From Deroplatys truncata (Eukaryota; Arthropoda; Insecta; Mantodea; Mantidae): a DNA stretch of 64,000 nt. Each line of letters begins with the position of its first letter. The stretch's first letter is position 1. Positions 11,110 through 20,855 of the stretch are shown here, in pieces. Position numbers and translations under genes: made by a program. Below the pieces are notes generated by a model. The model did not search any database and was not told where the DNA came from. It saw nothing but the letters and a program-made list of their open reading frames with translations. The stretch spans positions 111,891,692 through 111,955,691 of the forward strand of contig CM060978.1 of NCBI GenBank assembly GCA_030765065.1. Reading direction: 5' to 3'.

Positions 11110-11520
11110 CCCATTGGAATACCGACAGAAATACTTTAATGCACTACATATCTATGTGAAAACCGATTCATGTCGTGAGGTATGTGAACTATTTTCGTAG
11201 CAATTTCCTGGTGAAGTTTCAAACAGATACAGTCAGCTAACTTTGAATTGTTAGAATTCGTAAACGAAAAGGAATGATTTTAACGGAAGAAAAACCGAAT
11301 GGAACTGTGGTGCTCTCCAAGTAAATCCTCACAACGTCTGTCTCGGGATTTAGGTGCTTCAAAAGGATTAGCACATTCGGCAACAAAGTTATTAAAGTCG
11401 AAACATTGTTTACGTATGAGTAAGCGGAGCGTGACGGAGTGAAGCTTTCGAGAGCCAGGCGCAATACGCTGCATACCGTTCTTGCGCTCTCTGTCGGAAT
11501 GTAATCTCACCGCGCTTACT
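11110..11520 (+). pseudogene. Possible DUF4817-type mobile-element fragment, copy 1
   Basis: Nucleotide pieces match the fragment at 55.93-56.44 kb (TATGTGAAAACCGATTC; ACGGAAGAAAAACCGAAT; GAAACATTGTTTAC; GAGCCAGG.GCAA). In frame the pieces recall the helix-turn-helix mobile-element protein common in insects: MILTEEKPN, then a GASKG...NKVIK-like stretch. Stops and shifts break it throughout. The DUF4817 name is from memory of the family pattern and is uncertain; the relation between the copies is seen directly. Confidence 0.45.
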
Positions 11521-11780
11521 TAGTGATTTTGTTACAGTAGTCCCTGTAATTTTATTTCCAACCAGAAAATTAAATAAGAATGAAATTTATGTATTGGCTT
11601 TACACAGAACATTTTAGATACACATTCTATTCGTTACACCGAGAGAAAGAACTTAGAAATATCTACAGAGGAAACTAAAATTATGGCTTTTAAGGTGGTA
11701 AAGCTCTAAATAATGAAGTCCTTGGGCAAATTAATCACTTTAAATATGCGGGCTGTGGTATACCTTATGCCTATGGTCAC

Positions 11781-11803
11781 GATATATATATATATATATA
11801 TAT
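11781..11803. repeat. (AT)n microsatellite
   Basis: About 23 bp of perfect alternating AT. Confidence 0.95.
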
Positions 11804-11874
11804 TCAAGGATGCTGAGTATGATTCGTAGAACATTACATTATTGTATAAAAGAAACCGAATTAAAATTTTATGA

Positions 11875-12225
11875 AATTATGGCGGTGCCTAGTTTAATAT
11901 AAGACTGTGAATCATAGGTAATATGACAAAATGATAGAAGGAAAATACAGACAGCTGAAATGAAATTTCTGAGGGGAGTGAAAGAATGCAATACAATGGA
12001 ACACATACAAAATGATGCAATACGAGAAGAACTCAATATATCAGTGAATATAGGTACAATTAGTACCAGCATGCCAGCAGAATGGATGATGGCAGAATAC
12101 CAAAATTGGCCGTCAATTGGAATCCTCGAGGGAAAAGAAGTATTAGACGCCCGAGAATGAGATGGTTCAGTTATGCCGAAACAGGCTAATCCGTGGAGTA
12201 GAAGAATATTCATTACTCCACTATC
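11875..12225 (+). pseudogene. Non-LTR retrotransposon RT C-terminal fragment
   Basis: The translation carries the C-terminal signature that follows the RT domain in insect LINEs: VPSLI.DCES (from VPxLLYGCE), IQTAEMKFLRGVKECN, HIQNDAIREELNIS, EWMMAE (from a HLxRMD block), then PK-LAVN-like residues and RRPRMRW after a frameshift. The open frame 11,960-12,160 covers the middle. It ends just before the mariner at 12,237, which probably inserted into or beside it. No catalytic RT motif is present in this piece. Confidence 0.75.
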
Positions 12226-12236
12226 TCAAATATATA

Positions 12237-13478
12237 AGGGCAGTCCCAGAAGTACCCGACCTGACGTATATATAGCGGTTGTTGTTTCAAATAAATAACT
12301 ATGGTAGAAAATACCATCCTTATAAGTTTGGTGATGCTACATTGTTTAGTAATTGTTTGGCAGCCATTAATAGTGAACTCTCTCAGATAATTTGTAAACA
12401 TGGATAAAACTGGCCATCGTTATGTGATACAATACTTTCATTTGAAAGGTCTTAGTCCAACTAATATTAAAGCTGAGCTAGATTATACACTGAGGGAGTC
12501 TGCTCCTTCGTTTACAACAGTAAAATAGTGGGTGGCAGAGTTTAAGCGAGACCGTACGAGCTGGCAAGACGAACATCGCAGTGGTCGACCAAATGAGGTG
12601 ATCACGCCAGAAATTGTGAAGAAAATCCACAAAATGGTATTGGATGACCGTCGACTGAAAGTGCGCGAGCTAGCAGACATTGTAGGCATTTCAAAAAGTG
12701 CTGTACATCGCATACAGACTGAAAATTTAGATATGAAAAAGCTGTGCGCATGATGGGTGCCGCGTTTACTCACAATGGAACAAAAGCAGCATTATGAGGA
12801 TGTTTCAGTCGAGTGTTTGGCGATGTTTCGCTGCAATAAAGCCGAGTTTTTGCGTCGATCATAACCATGGATGAAACCTGGTCCATCACTTCACACCTGA
12901 GACGAAGGAACAGTTAAAACAGTGGATTGAAAGAGAAGAATCAGCTCCAAAGGAGGCGAAGACAGTTCCATTTGCAGGCAAGGTCATGGCGTCGATTTTT
13001 TGGGATGCGCGTGGGTTAATTTTCATTTATTATCTTCAAAAAGGAAAAGCAATCAATGGCGAGTATTATGCAATCTTGTTGCAGTGTTTGAATGATGAAA
13101 TCAAGCAAAAACGGCCGCATTTAGCGAAAAAGAAAATGTTTCATCAAGACAATGCACCAGTTGACACATCCATTATCGCCATGGCAAGAATCAACGAGTT
13201 CAAATTGCTTCCTCATGCATCCTATTCACCAGATTTAACCCCTCTGATTATTTTCTGCTTCCAAAGTTGAAGAAATGGTTTGGTGGTAACAGATTTGCTA
13301 AGCATGAAGAGGTGGAGGCTGCAGTTGATGGTTATCTTGCAGAACTCGACGGTTCTCACTATAAACAGAGCATCGAAGCAATTGGACATCGCTGGGAAAA
13401 GTGTATCGAGCTGAAAGGAGACTATGTAGAGAAATAAATATTTCTTTTTCTAACATTTTTGTGTTACTTCTGAGACAA
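12237..13478 (+). mobile_element. Mariner element (family M1), inactive
   Basis: About 1.24 kb, flanked by TA on both sides. The 5' end begins AGGGCAGTCCCAGAAGTACC and the right end, reverse-complemented, contains TTGTCTCAGAAGTAAC, sharing TCnCAGAAGTAnC as a short terminal inverted repeat. The transposase remnant fills the interior. Confidence 0.85.
12400..13437 (+). pseudogene. Mariner transposase pseudogene (DDD family)
   Basis: The reading starts at ATG 12,400 and ends at TAA 13,435-13,437, close to the normal mariner length of about 345 residues. The N-terminal HTH region is clear (residues about 30-115: WVAEFKRDRTSWQDEHRSGR, then a GISKSAVHRI recognition helix). Catalytic blocks are MDETW, HQDNAP and SPDLTP. 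Damage: in-frame stops at about 12,526 (TAG) and 12,751 (TGA), and apparent single-base losses near 12,856, 12,875 and 13,246, the last next to the third catalytic Asp. The three losses sum to one codon, so the final frame equals the first. It cannot make active transposase. Confidence 0.9.
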
Positions 13479-13689
13479 TAAAAATTATCATTTTTTTAGA
13501 AAATAAAAATACGAACAATTTTTATGTAAAGGGTTGTTTGGATTAAGGGAAAATTCGTTAAAATATTTTTATAGGTCCGCTGCTTAAAACAGCGGACTTT
13601 AAATCGTCGGTTTGCGATATGTTTATAACCCAATTTTATAGACGAATGTTATATTTTCCTCGCTTTATATACAGAAGTGAGAGAGAGAC

Positions 13690-14000
13690 AGTAACAGCAC
13701 AATAAATAAATAAAATCCTATGGCGCTACGGCCTGCGAAGGGCAGAGGCGGGCGATCATCCAAGTGAGAGAGGGAGGTGATGTGGTCAGCATCGTGCATC
13801 CCCCAAGCGGAAAGTTAGCTCACGAGACCAGGACTGCTGCCTATCGCAGCTCCTCACAATGCTGAGTGGGCACGGTCCTATACCCGGGACGTAAACTCCG
13901 CATCTCCCATGGGTGAGAGCGAAACCGGAGCATTCCGTGGTGAGGGACCAGAGACCATCCTCCAGCCCACTGCGCCGGACAGTAAAAGTAAGCGTGGGTA
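13690..14000. repeat. GC-rich repeat-like segment
   Basis: It begins with AATAAATAAATAAAATCC and TATGGCGCTACGGCC, then about 280 bp of GC-rich sequence with CATACCCGGGA-like and TCTCCCATGGGTGAGAGC blocks (the latter partly palindromic). The abrupt change in composition and the short AAAT repeat at the edge suggest a SINE-type insertion; no second copy was found in this window. Confidence 0.45.
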
Positions 14001-14099
14001 AAATGTTTGAAAGCCAGCTGTTAACAGAGCTTCAAACCTGTTATCTTAATGAGCATATTCAGACCAATGGTATCTCGTCTAAAATTACCATCTGAAAAT

Positions 14100-14650
14100 T
14101 ACTTAAAAGCCTCGATTATACCAAACTTTTAGAATTTTACTTTTACTTGTTTTCTCATTTTCCTATTTAGGTAGCATTTTCATGCACGAACTATCGGGAT
14201 CCTGCGTTGTTCCTTAGAACTGCTCATTAGTGCAGACCTCATTTTTTAGTGTGCAAATGCCTAGTGAAGCAAGCCACACTCTATAAGGAAGTGACAAACC
14301 CCAACCTGCTGTTCGTCCATTTAGATGTATCATGCTCCTATAATGTTTGCTTTTCTTACCGAGTTATACGAACCTATATGGCGACCCAAAAGTATACATG
14401 AAGTCCTAAAGGGGATCTATTTAAGTCGCGCTAATTCAAACAGGTTTCGTTCAAAGAAACAATCAATTATTAAACATGGTAGATTGTAATGTGTATGCTG
14501 CAGTTTTGGGTATCAACTAATATTTGCGTTTAAAATTTATTATTTACTTAATACGATTTAAATAATTTTCAGAATTTGTTCTAACGCAACTAGATACAAA
14601 AACGTTATCTAAGTTGTACATTAAATATTCTTGTAAATGTTTATGAAACT
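14100..14650. other. unassigned AT-rich DNA
   Basis: Nothing recognised between the GC-rich segment and the next copy of the 860-bp repeat. Confidence 0.35.
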
Positions 14651-15097
14651 TATTTTCTTTACCACTTACCTATAGTAAATAGAGGAAATAACAGTGTCCA
14701 CCAAAAATTCGATACAAAGATTTCACCGCAACGTGTTTTCAGGTCCCCTGAGTAAATAGAAACAAAGAAGTATTTTTAGCAAAAGGTCCGTGTGAGTGTT
14801 GTTATGTTAGGACAACATAATTCAAAAACGAAAAGTTGGTTAAACACCAAACTTGATATTTAAGTTCAGCATCTTCCAAAGATGCCACGCGAAGATTTTC
14901 AAGAAATTTCTCCCACCACAAACTACTGTTCACATCGAAAAAGTTTAGTTATTTTTTGATTTTCTCAAAAAATTGCTCTAAAGAATTTAATTAAACTACC
15001 AAATGCTTAAAATATTTACAAGTATATCTTGAATTGTATGGGAATAGCCTGAGAATTCCTCTTTATTCTGAATAACTTTTATTTATTGGTAAACCCT

Positions 15098-15144
<47 letters not shown>

Positions 15145-15147
15145 CGA
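15098..15147. repeat. (GA)n microsatellite
   Basis: About 50 bp of GA repeats, replacing part of copy A near its GGTAAACC block. Confidence 0.95.
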
Positions 15148-15387
15148 AGTTTGCTACACAAAAATTGTAGATCGATCTCGTTAACGCAAACAATTTATTT
15201 TATTTATTTAATTATTATTTATTATCGTTTTGTTAACCATTTACGAGATATTCTGTGTTATTGGTTTGAACTGAATTTCCATATACCTATGCTTTTCTCA
15301 AGCGGAAATTCGTATTCTTTTTTTCTCTTGATCATTATATAAATGTGTAACGAAAGGTTATCTCGATTAACAAGAAGTACTTAAATA

Positions 15388-16688
15388 CGAGGCGTATACC
15401 AAAACTAAGGTCCGGTGAACAATATTTAACGGATGGTAGGTCTGAATGACATTTCACGCCTACAGCACTATCTACCGACTCCTGAGGACCTACCGCAGTG
15501 TTGGTGTGTCGAAGTAGGCTTTTACCAGTCTGTGAGAGCAGATCGCAATGGCCGCGACAATCGTAGATCCCGCCAGTTGTGAAGTGCGTAGTGTGATTAG
15601 ATTCTTGCTGGCAAAAGGATCGTCAGCTGCGGACATCCATCGTGAGTTATACCTCGTGTATGGACCGGACATAATAAATTACAAACAGATGTCGAGAATT
15701 TCGAAATGGCCGCATAAATGTGCATGATGAACAGCGGATAAGCCAGTATTTAGACCAACGACATCGTTGAGCAAGTGCACCAAAAACTTTGAAGTGAATG
15801 GCGTTTGAAAATTGGTGGTGTGGCTGATGAATTCCAAAATGTTGCTCGAACCTCACTTTAAGGATTGTCACTGAACAGCTTGGGTATCGGAAAATTTGTG
15901 CGAGGTGGGTGCCAAAACTGCTCACCGGCCAGCACAAACAGCAACGAATGCGCAGTGCACGACAGTTTTGGAGCGCTATACTCTTAGACAAAATGGAGAT
16001 GGCTTGTTTTCCCACATTGTTACGGGCGACTAGACATGGATAGCGTACACCAACGCAGAATCGAAACAACAGTCAATGCAGTTTCACCCAAACCAAAAAA
16101 GTGTAAGCAGTCGCAGTACACGAATTGCAAAATGATGGCAACTATGTTTTGGGACGAAAAGGGCGTCCTTTTGATTGATTTCATGGAAGGTGCGTCAACA
16201 ATTACAGATGACGTGTACTGTGCAACGCTTACCAAACTGAGACGAACGATCCAAAATCGACGCCACGGGAAACTGTCGTCTGGCACCATCCTCCTGCACG
16301 ACAACGCATACTCACACCGCTGCCAAAACCAAAGAGAATATTCAAGAGTTTCGTTGGGAACTCTTCGACTCCCCTCCGTACAGTCCCGACCTGGCACCAA
16401 GCGACTATCCCCTCTTCTTGCATTTGAAACGGTGGCTGGGTGGACAACGATTTCAAACCGACGATGATCTCAAGACGAGCGTTACCAACTGGTTCAAGTC
16501 CCAGGCGGCAGAACTTCTATGCCGAGGGGTTAAAGAAGCTGGTGCAGCGTTACAGCAAGTGTATAAATGTGAACGATTATCTGGAAAAGTAAAGTATATA
16601 TGTAAGCACATATTACTGTCAATAAAAACCTTGTTTCATGAGCGATGTTATTATGACCAAACGGACCTTAGTTTTGGAATGTGCCTCG
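15388..16688 (+). mobile_element. Mariner element (family M2), 1,301 bp, nested
   Basis: The terminal inverted repeats match at 24 of 27 positions. Both ends start CGAGGC and share CCAAAACTAAGGTCCG. A TA dinucleotide lies on each side (15,386-15,387 and 16,689-16,690), the normal mariner target duplication. It inserted into copy A of the 860-bp repeat. Confidence 0.95.
15548..16592 (+). pseudogene. Mariner transposase pseudogene (D,D34D)
   Basis: The frame opens at ATG 15,548 (MAATIVDPASCEVRSVIRFL) and ends near TAA 16,590 with a DYLEK-like C-terminus. The N-terminal half is broken by a stop soon after ISKWPHKCA. The catalytic half opens at 16,036 with MATMFWDEKGVLLIDFME and LLHDNA. After an apparent 2-base loss at about 16,312 it continues in another frame through YSPDLAPSDY. 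Allowing for that loss, 34 residues separate the last two catalytic Asp, which places it in the D,D34D mariner group. Another shift near 16,520 precedes the C-terminal RY.KC...DYLEK block. Inactive. Confidence 0.9.
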
Positions 16689-16769
16689 TAAAAGAAGCTT
16701 TTGTAAGAATAATTTGTAGACTGGTGAGTAGAGAATGTCATGTTAATGCAACATATTAGAATTTATTTA

Positions 16770-17612
16770 TTCTGTCTTATGTTATAGGAAGTATAATCGA
16801 CCCAAAACCCTGCGCATTTTCTCAGAAATAAACCTTTTGATGTCCTTGGAACCCTGCTAAATGTTTTGAAAATGATGAGTGCGGGCGCAACAAGCACCAA
16901 ATTTTAAAGTCAGACCCAGTACCTGGAATTTCAGGAAAGTATGCCAAACAAATTATACGCAGCATTCTTCTTTAGTTTTTGTTTTAAAATTCATGTGTTT
17001 TGACTATTATATTATTAATTCAATAGATTGTGAAGATTTCTCCTTTTTCAGTGAATGATATAGGTATAACTTAGAAAACCGTAAGAGATAGTTAGAACTT
17101 AATAGGTATTTCGTAACGTAGAACTCGTTAAATTACGGAACTCATCTCAATTTTTTTTTCATAGCGTTTGCTGTTTACCAAATATTCGTGTTGCGTGTTT
17201 ATATTTTTCCAGACTGAAGTTTATTTTGGCGACCTCACTTTCACGTGCTTAATTCCGCTGGCGACGGGCGTTTATCAAAAAGCGCCACTTTACTGCGTCT
17301 GTATGCAAAAAAAAAAAAAAAAACCTTATTCCATTGATAGTCTGAAGATAGACAGTGTTTTTAACAAACAATGAATTTTAGAGTGTTAGAACTCCTTGTG
17401 ATATTGAGACTTACTAGGAAATATACTCAAAGGGGAACTTCCTAAATGATTGGAAATGGCAATTTTCACAAAGCTTTTCTCATCACCATGAGTGTGATAT
17501 ATTTCCTCGCATGAGGGGAAGTGCGATGAATATTTGATGGGAGAATTTTATATCAGCGTTTATGGGGGGATCTCTTGGAAAGTATCCCATCATAACTATA
17601 ACAATTTGTTTT
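16770..17612. other. unassigned DNA
   Basis: No gene recognised. A poly-A run of 17 at about 17,308-17,324 could mark an old retroposon tail, but nothing upstream was identified. The frame at 17,168-17,374 runs through this poly-A and is not convincing. Confidence 0.35.
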
Positions 17613-17614
17613 AA

Positions 17615-18488
17615 AAAAAATCTGATTTGTTGCACTCGCATGACTTTCTCTACTATTGTACAAGCTATTTTTACAAACGCTTATTCTCCATATTCTTCAT
17701 TTTAATCGAGATGTTAATCTTATTGCCAATTCTCTTGTAGATGCAAGGGAAATTGGTAGGCTTTAAGCAATAGTAAAATATTTTAAGAGCTGTTTGCTAT
17801 GTGGAGTATTCCATTCTCTTTGCATTACCAGGACCAAAAAAAAATGAATAACGAATTCCCATTTGAGAAAAAGTATAAGTATTGGAAAATTTAAGGGAAT
17901 AACAAGCAATATCTCGAAAATGGTTCACTCAAAAATAGATAAATAAATAAATAAACAAATATGATATAAATTGTGTATTTTAACGCCATCTACATTTTTT
18001 TATGTAGTAAAATTTTGTCTATCTTTTATGGTTTACCAGTTATGCAAAAGTCGTTCACAATGAAGAATACTTTTGGAGACATTCCCAGAAAATTCAAGTA
18101 ATACATTTTATTTGTCATGAAAATATCTTAAACATATAATGTTTTAATCAAAATCATTCGAGCCATTTTTGAGAAAATTAAAATTTTCGAAAAATGTTCC
18201 ATGTAAAGGGTAATCTGGGGTGGGGGATTTTCTTGAAAACCTTCGTGTCGCATCTCGAAAGATACTGAATTTAAATACCAAGTTTGGTGCTTATCCGACT
18301 GTTCGTTTCTGAGTTATGCTGTTCACAGATAGACACACAGGCAGACAGACACACGGACACGTTTCCAAAAATACTTCTTTTGGATTCAGGAGTCCTCAAA
18401 ACATGTATTTCCGGTGAAATCTCGGTATCGAATTTTTGGGTGGAATGCAATACTTCCCCTACTTAATATTAGTAGTAGGGAAAGTAAT
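17615..18488 (+). repeat. 860-bp repeat, copy C (array unit 1)
   Basis: Complete unit. The CA tract is short and mixed (CAGACAGACACACGGACAC). The right end reads GTAGTAGGGAAAGTAA. Confidence 0.9.
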
Positions 18489-18490
18489 AC

Positions 18491-19355
18491 AAAAAATCTG
18501 ATGTGTTACACTCACATGACTTTCTCTACTCTTGTACAATCTATTTTTACAAACGCCTATTCTCCATATGCTTCATGTTAATCGAGATATCGAGATGTCA
18601 ATCTTATTGGTAATGTACATGTAGATGCAAGGGGAATATGCTAGATTTTAAGCGATAGTCAAATATTTTAACGTTGGTTGCTATGTGGCGCATTCCATTC
18701 TCTTTGCATGTCCAGGACATAAAAAAAATGAATAACGCATTTGAGAAAAAGTATAAGTATTGGAAAATTTAAGGAAATAACAAGCAATATCTCGAAAACG
18801 GTTCACTCAACAAAAGAAATGTATATGACATAAGTTGTGTATTTTAACGCGATCTACATTTTTTGTGTAGTAAAATTTTGTCGTTCACAATGAAGAAGAC
18901 TTTTGGAGACATTCCCAGAAAATTCGAGATATACATTTCATTTCTCATGACATTATCTTAAACATATGATATTTTCATCAAAATCGTTAGAGCCATTTTT
19001 GAGAAAATTAAAATTTTCGAAAAATGTTCCATGTAAAGGGTAGTCTTGGGTGGGGGGATTTTCTTGAAAACCTTCGTGTCGCATCTCTGGAAGATACTGA
19101 ACCTAAATACCAAGTTTGGTGTTTATCCGACTGTTCGTTTTTGAGTTATGCTGTTCACAGACACACACACACACACAGACACACACACAGACACACACAC
19201 ACAGACACACAGACACACACACGGACATGTTTCCAAAAATGCTTTTTTTGGATTCAGTGGGTCTCAAAACATATATTTCCGGTGAAATCTCGGTATCGAA
19301 TTTTTGGGTGGAATGCAATACTTCCCCTACTTACTATACGTAGTAGAGAAAGTAA
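18491..19355 (+). repeat. 860-bp repeat, copy D (array unit 2)
   Basis: Complete unit. The CA tract is expanded to about 60 bp (19,159-19,221). One internal block, with the ATCTCTTATGGTTTACCAG stretch, is missing compared with its neighbours. Confidence 0.9.
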
Positions 19356-19356
19356 A

Positions 19357-20242
19357 AATATGATGTGTTACACCCACATGACTTTCTCTACTCTTGTACA
19401 AACTATTTTTACAAACGCTTATTCTCCATCTACTTCATGTTAAACGAGATAAACATTTGCAACTCTATCTTATTGCTAATTTTCTTGTAGATGTAAGGGG
19501 AATACATATTTACAAGGGCAATATAGAAATACAGTAGCCTTTAAGCACATACATACTTCTTAATAGCTGGTTGCTAGGTTCAGCACCATTCCCTTTGCCA
19601 CAGATTAATACTCTTTGCATATCCAAGACAAAAAAATGAATAACGAACTCCCATTTGAGAAAATAAGTATTGAAAAATTTAAGGGAATAACAAACAATAT
19701 CTCGAAAATGGTTCACTCAAAAAAAAAGTATATGACATAACTTGTGTTTTAAAGCGATCTACATTTTTTGTATAGTAAAATTTTGTCTATCTCTTATGGT
19801 TTACCAGTTATGCGAAAGTCGTTCACAATGAAGAATACTTTTGGAGACATTCCCAGAAAATTCAAATAATACATTTTATTTGTCATGAAATTTTCTTAAA
19901 CATATAATGTTTTAATCAAAATCGATAGCCATTTTTAAGAAAATTAAAATTTTCGAAAAATGTTCCATGTAAAGGGTAATCTGGGGTGGGAGGATTTTCT
20001 TGAAAACCTTCGTGTCGCATCTCTGGAAGATGCTGAACCTAAATACCAAATTTAGTGTTTATCCGACTGTTCGTTTCTGAGTTATGCTGTTCACAGACAC
20101 ACACACACGGACATGTTTCCAAAAATACTTTTTTTTGGATTCAGGGTGTCTCAAAACATGTATTTCCGGTGAAATCTCGGTATCGAATTTTTGGGTGGAA
20201 TATAATACTTCCCCTACTTACTATACGTACTACGGAAAGTAA
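19357..20242 (+). repeat. 860-bp repeat, copy E (array unit 3)
   Basis: Near-complete unit with a CA tract of only about 14 bases. Its 5' third differs from other units between 19,450 and 19,620, where it has a segment shared with copy M (ATACATATTTACAAGGGCAA on this strand). E and M may therefore be a subfamily. Confidence 0.9.
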
Positions 20243-20854
20243 AAACGAATAACGAATTTCCATTTGAGAAAAAGTATAAGTATTGGAAAATTCAAACAAA
20301 TAACAAGGAATATCTCGGAAATGGTTCACTCCACAAAAATGTGTGGGGTATAAGTTGTTGTATTAACGGGATCTAAAATTTTTGTGTAGTAAATTTTCGT
20401 CTATCTCTTACAGTTTACCAGTTATGCGAATGCTATACAGAATGTAGAGGGCTTTTGGGGACATCCCCAGACAATTCAAAATATACAGTTCATTTGCGAT
20501 AAAGATATATTTAAACATATGATATTTTAATTAAAGTCGTTAGCCATTTTTTAGAAGATCAAAATTTTCGAAAAATGTTCCCCGTAAAGGGTAGTTTAGG
20601 TGGGGAGATTTTCTTGAAAATCTTCGTGTCGTATCCTTGGAAGACAGTAAACTCAAGTACAAGTTTGGTAGTTGTCCGACTTTTCGTTTTTTAGTTATTC
20701 TGTTCTCAGACTAATACACACAGACACGGACATGTTTCCAAAATGCTTTATTTGGATGTATTTCCGGTGAAATCTCGATATCGAATTTTTGGTGGAATGC
20801 AATACTTCCCCTACTTACTGCTCGTGTACGTAGTAGAGAAAGTAATAAAACAGA
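20243..20854 (+). repeat. 860-bp repeat, copy F (array unit 4, 5'-truncated)
   Basis: It begins at the internal GAATAACGAATTTCCATTTG block and runs to a normal right end (GTAGTAGAGAAAGTAA). It is more diverged than units 1-3. Confidence 0.9.
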
Positions 20855-20855
20855 A

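Larger units (their letters stand above)
14652..16765 (-). repeat. 860-bp repeat, copy A (split by a mariner)
   Basis: Minus-oriented copy running from 14,652 to 15,387, resuming at 16,689 to about 16,765. The sequence before the mariner ends in the TTATCTCGATTAACAAGAAG block. That after it continues with AAGCTTTTGTAAGAATAATT and GTAGAGAATGTCATG, exactly the next blocks of the repeat. A (GA)n tract sits inside it. Confidence 0.85.
17615..20854 (+). repeat. Head-to-tail array of the 860-bp repeat
   Basis: Four plus-oriented units follow one another: 17,615-18,488, 18,491-19,355, 19,357-20,242 and a 5'-truncated one at 20,243-20,854. Only a few bases lie between units. Each complete unit starts CTGATGTGTTACACTCACATG, or a close variant of it, and ends GTAGTAGAGAAAGTAA or a variant. 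Units share GAATAACGAATTCCCATTTG, GGTTTACCAGTTATGC, GAGTTATGCTGTTCACAGA, a CA tract and CGGTGAAATCTCGGTATCGA. Open frames across the CA tracts are artefacts. Confidence 0.95.

Noticed and set aside
16020-16400. Minus-strand frames of 126 and 140 codons between 15,647 and 16,400
   Set aside because: Shadows of the plus-strand mariner transposase, whose motifs are clear on the other strand.
19024-19443. Open frame of 139 codons with repeated His-Thr
   Set aside because: It runs through the CA tract of repeat copy D; similar frames appear over other CA tracts on both strands and are translations of the repeat.
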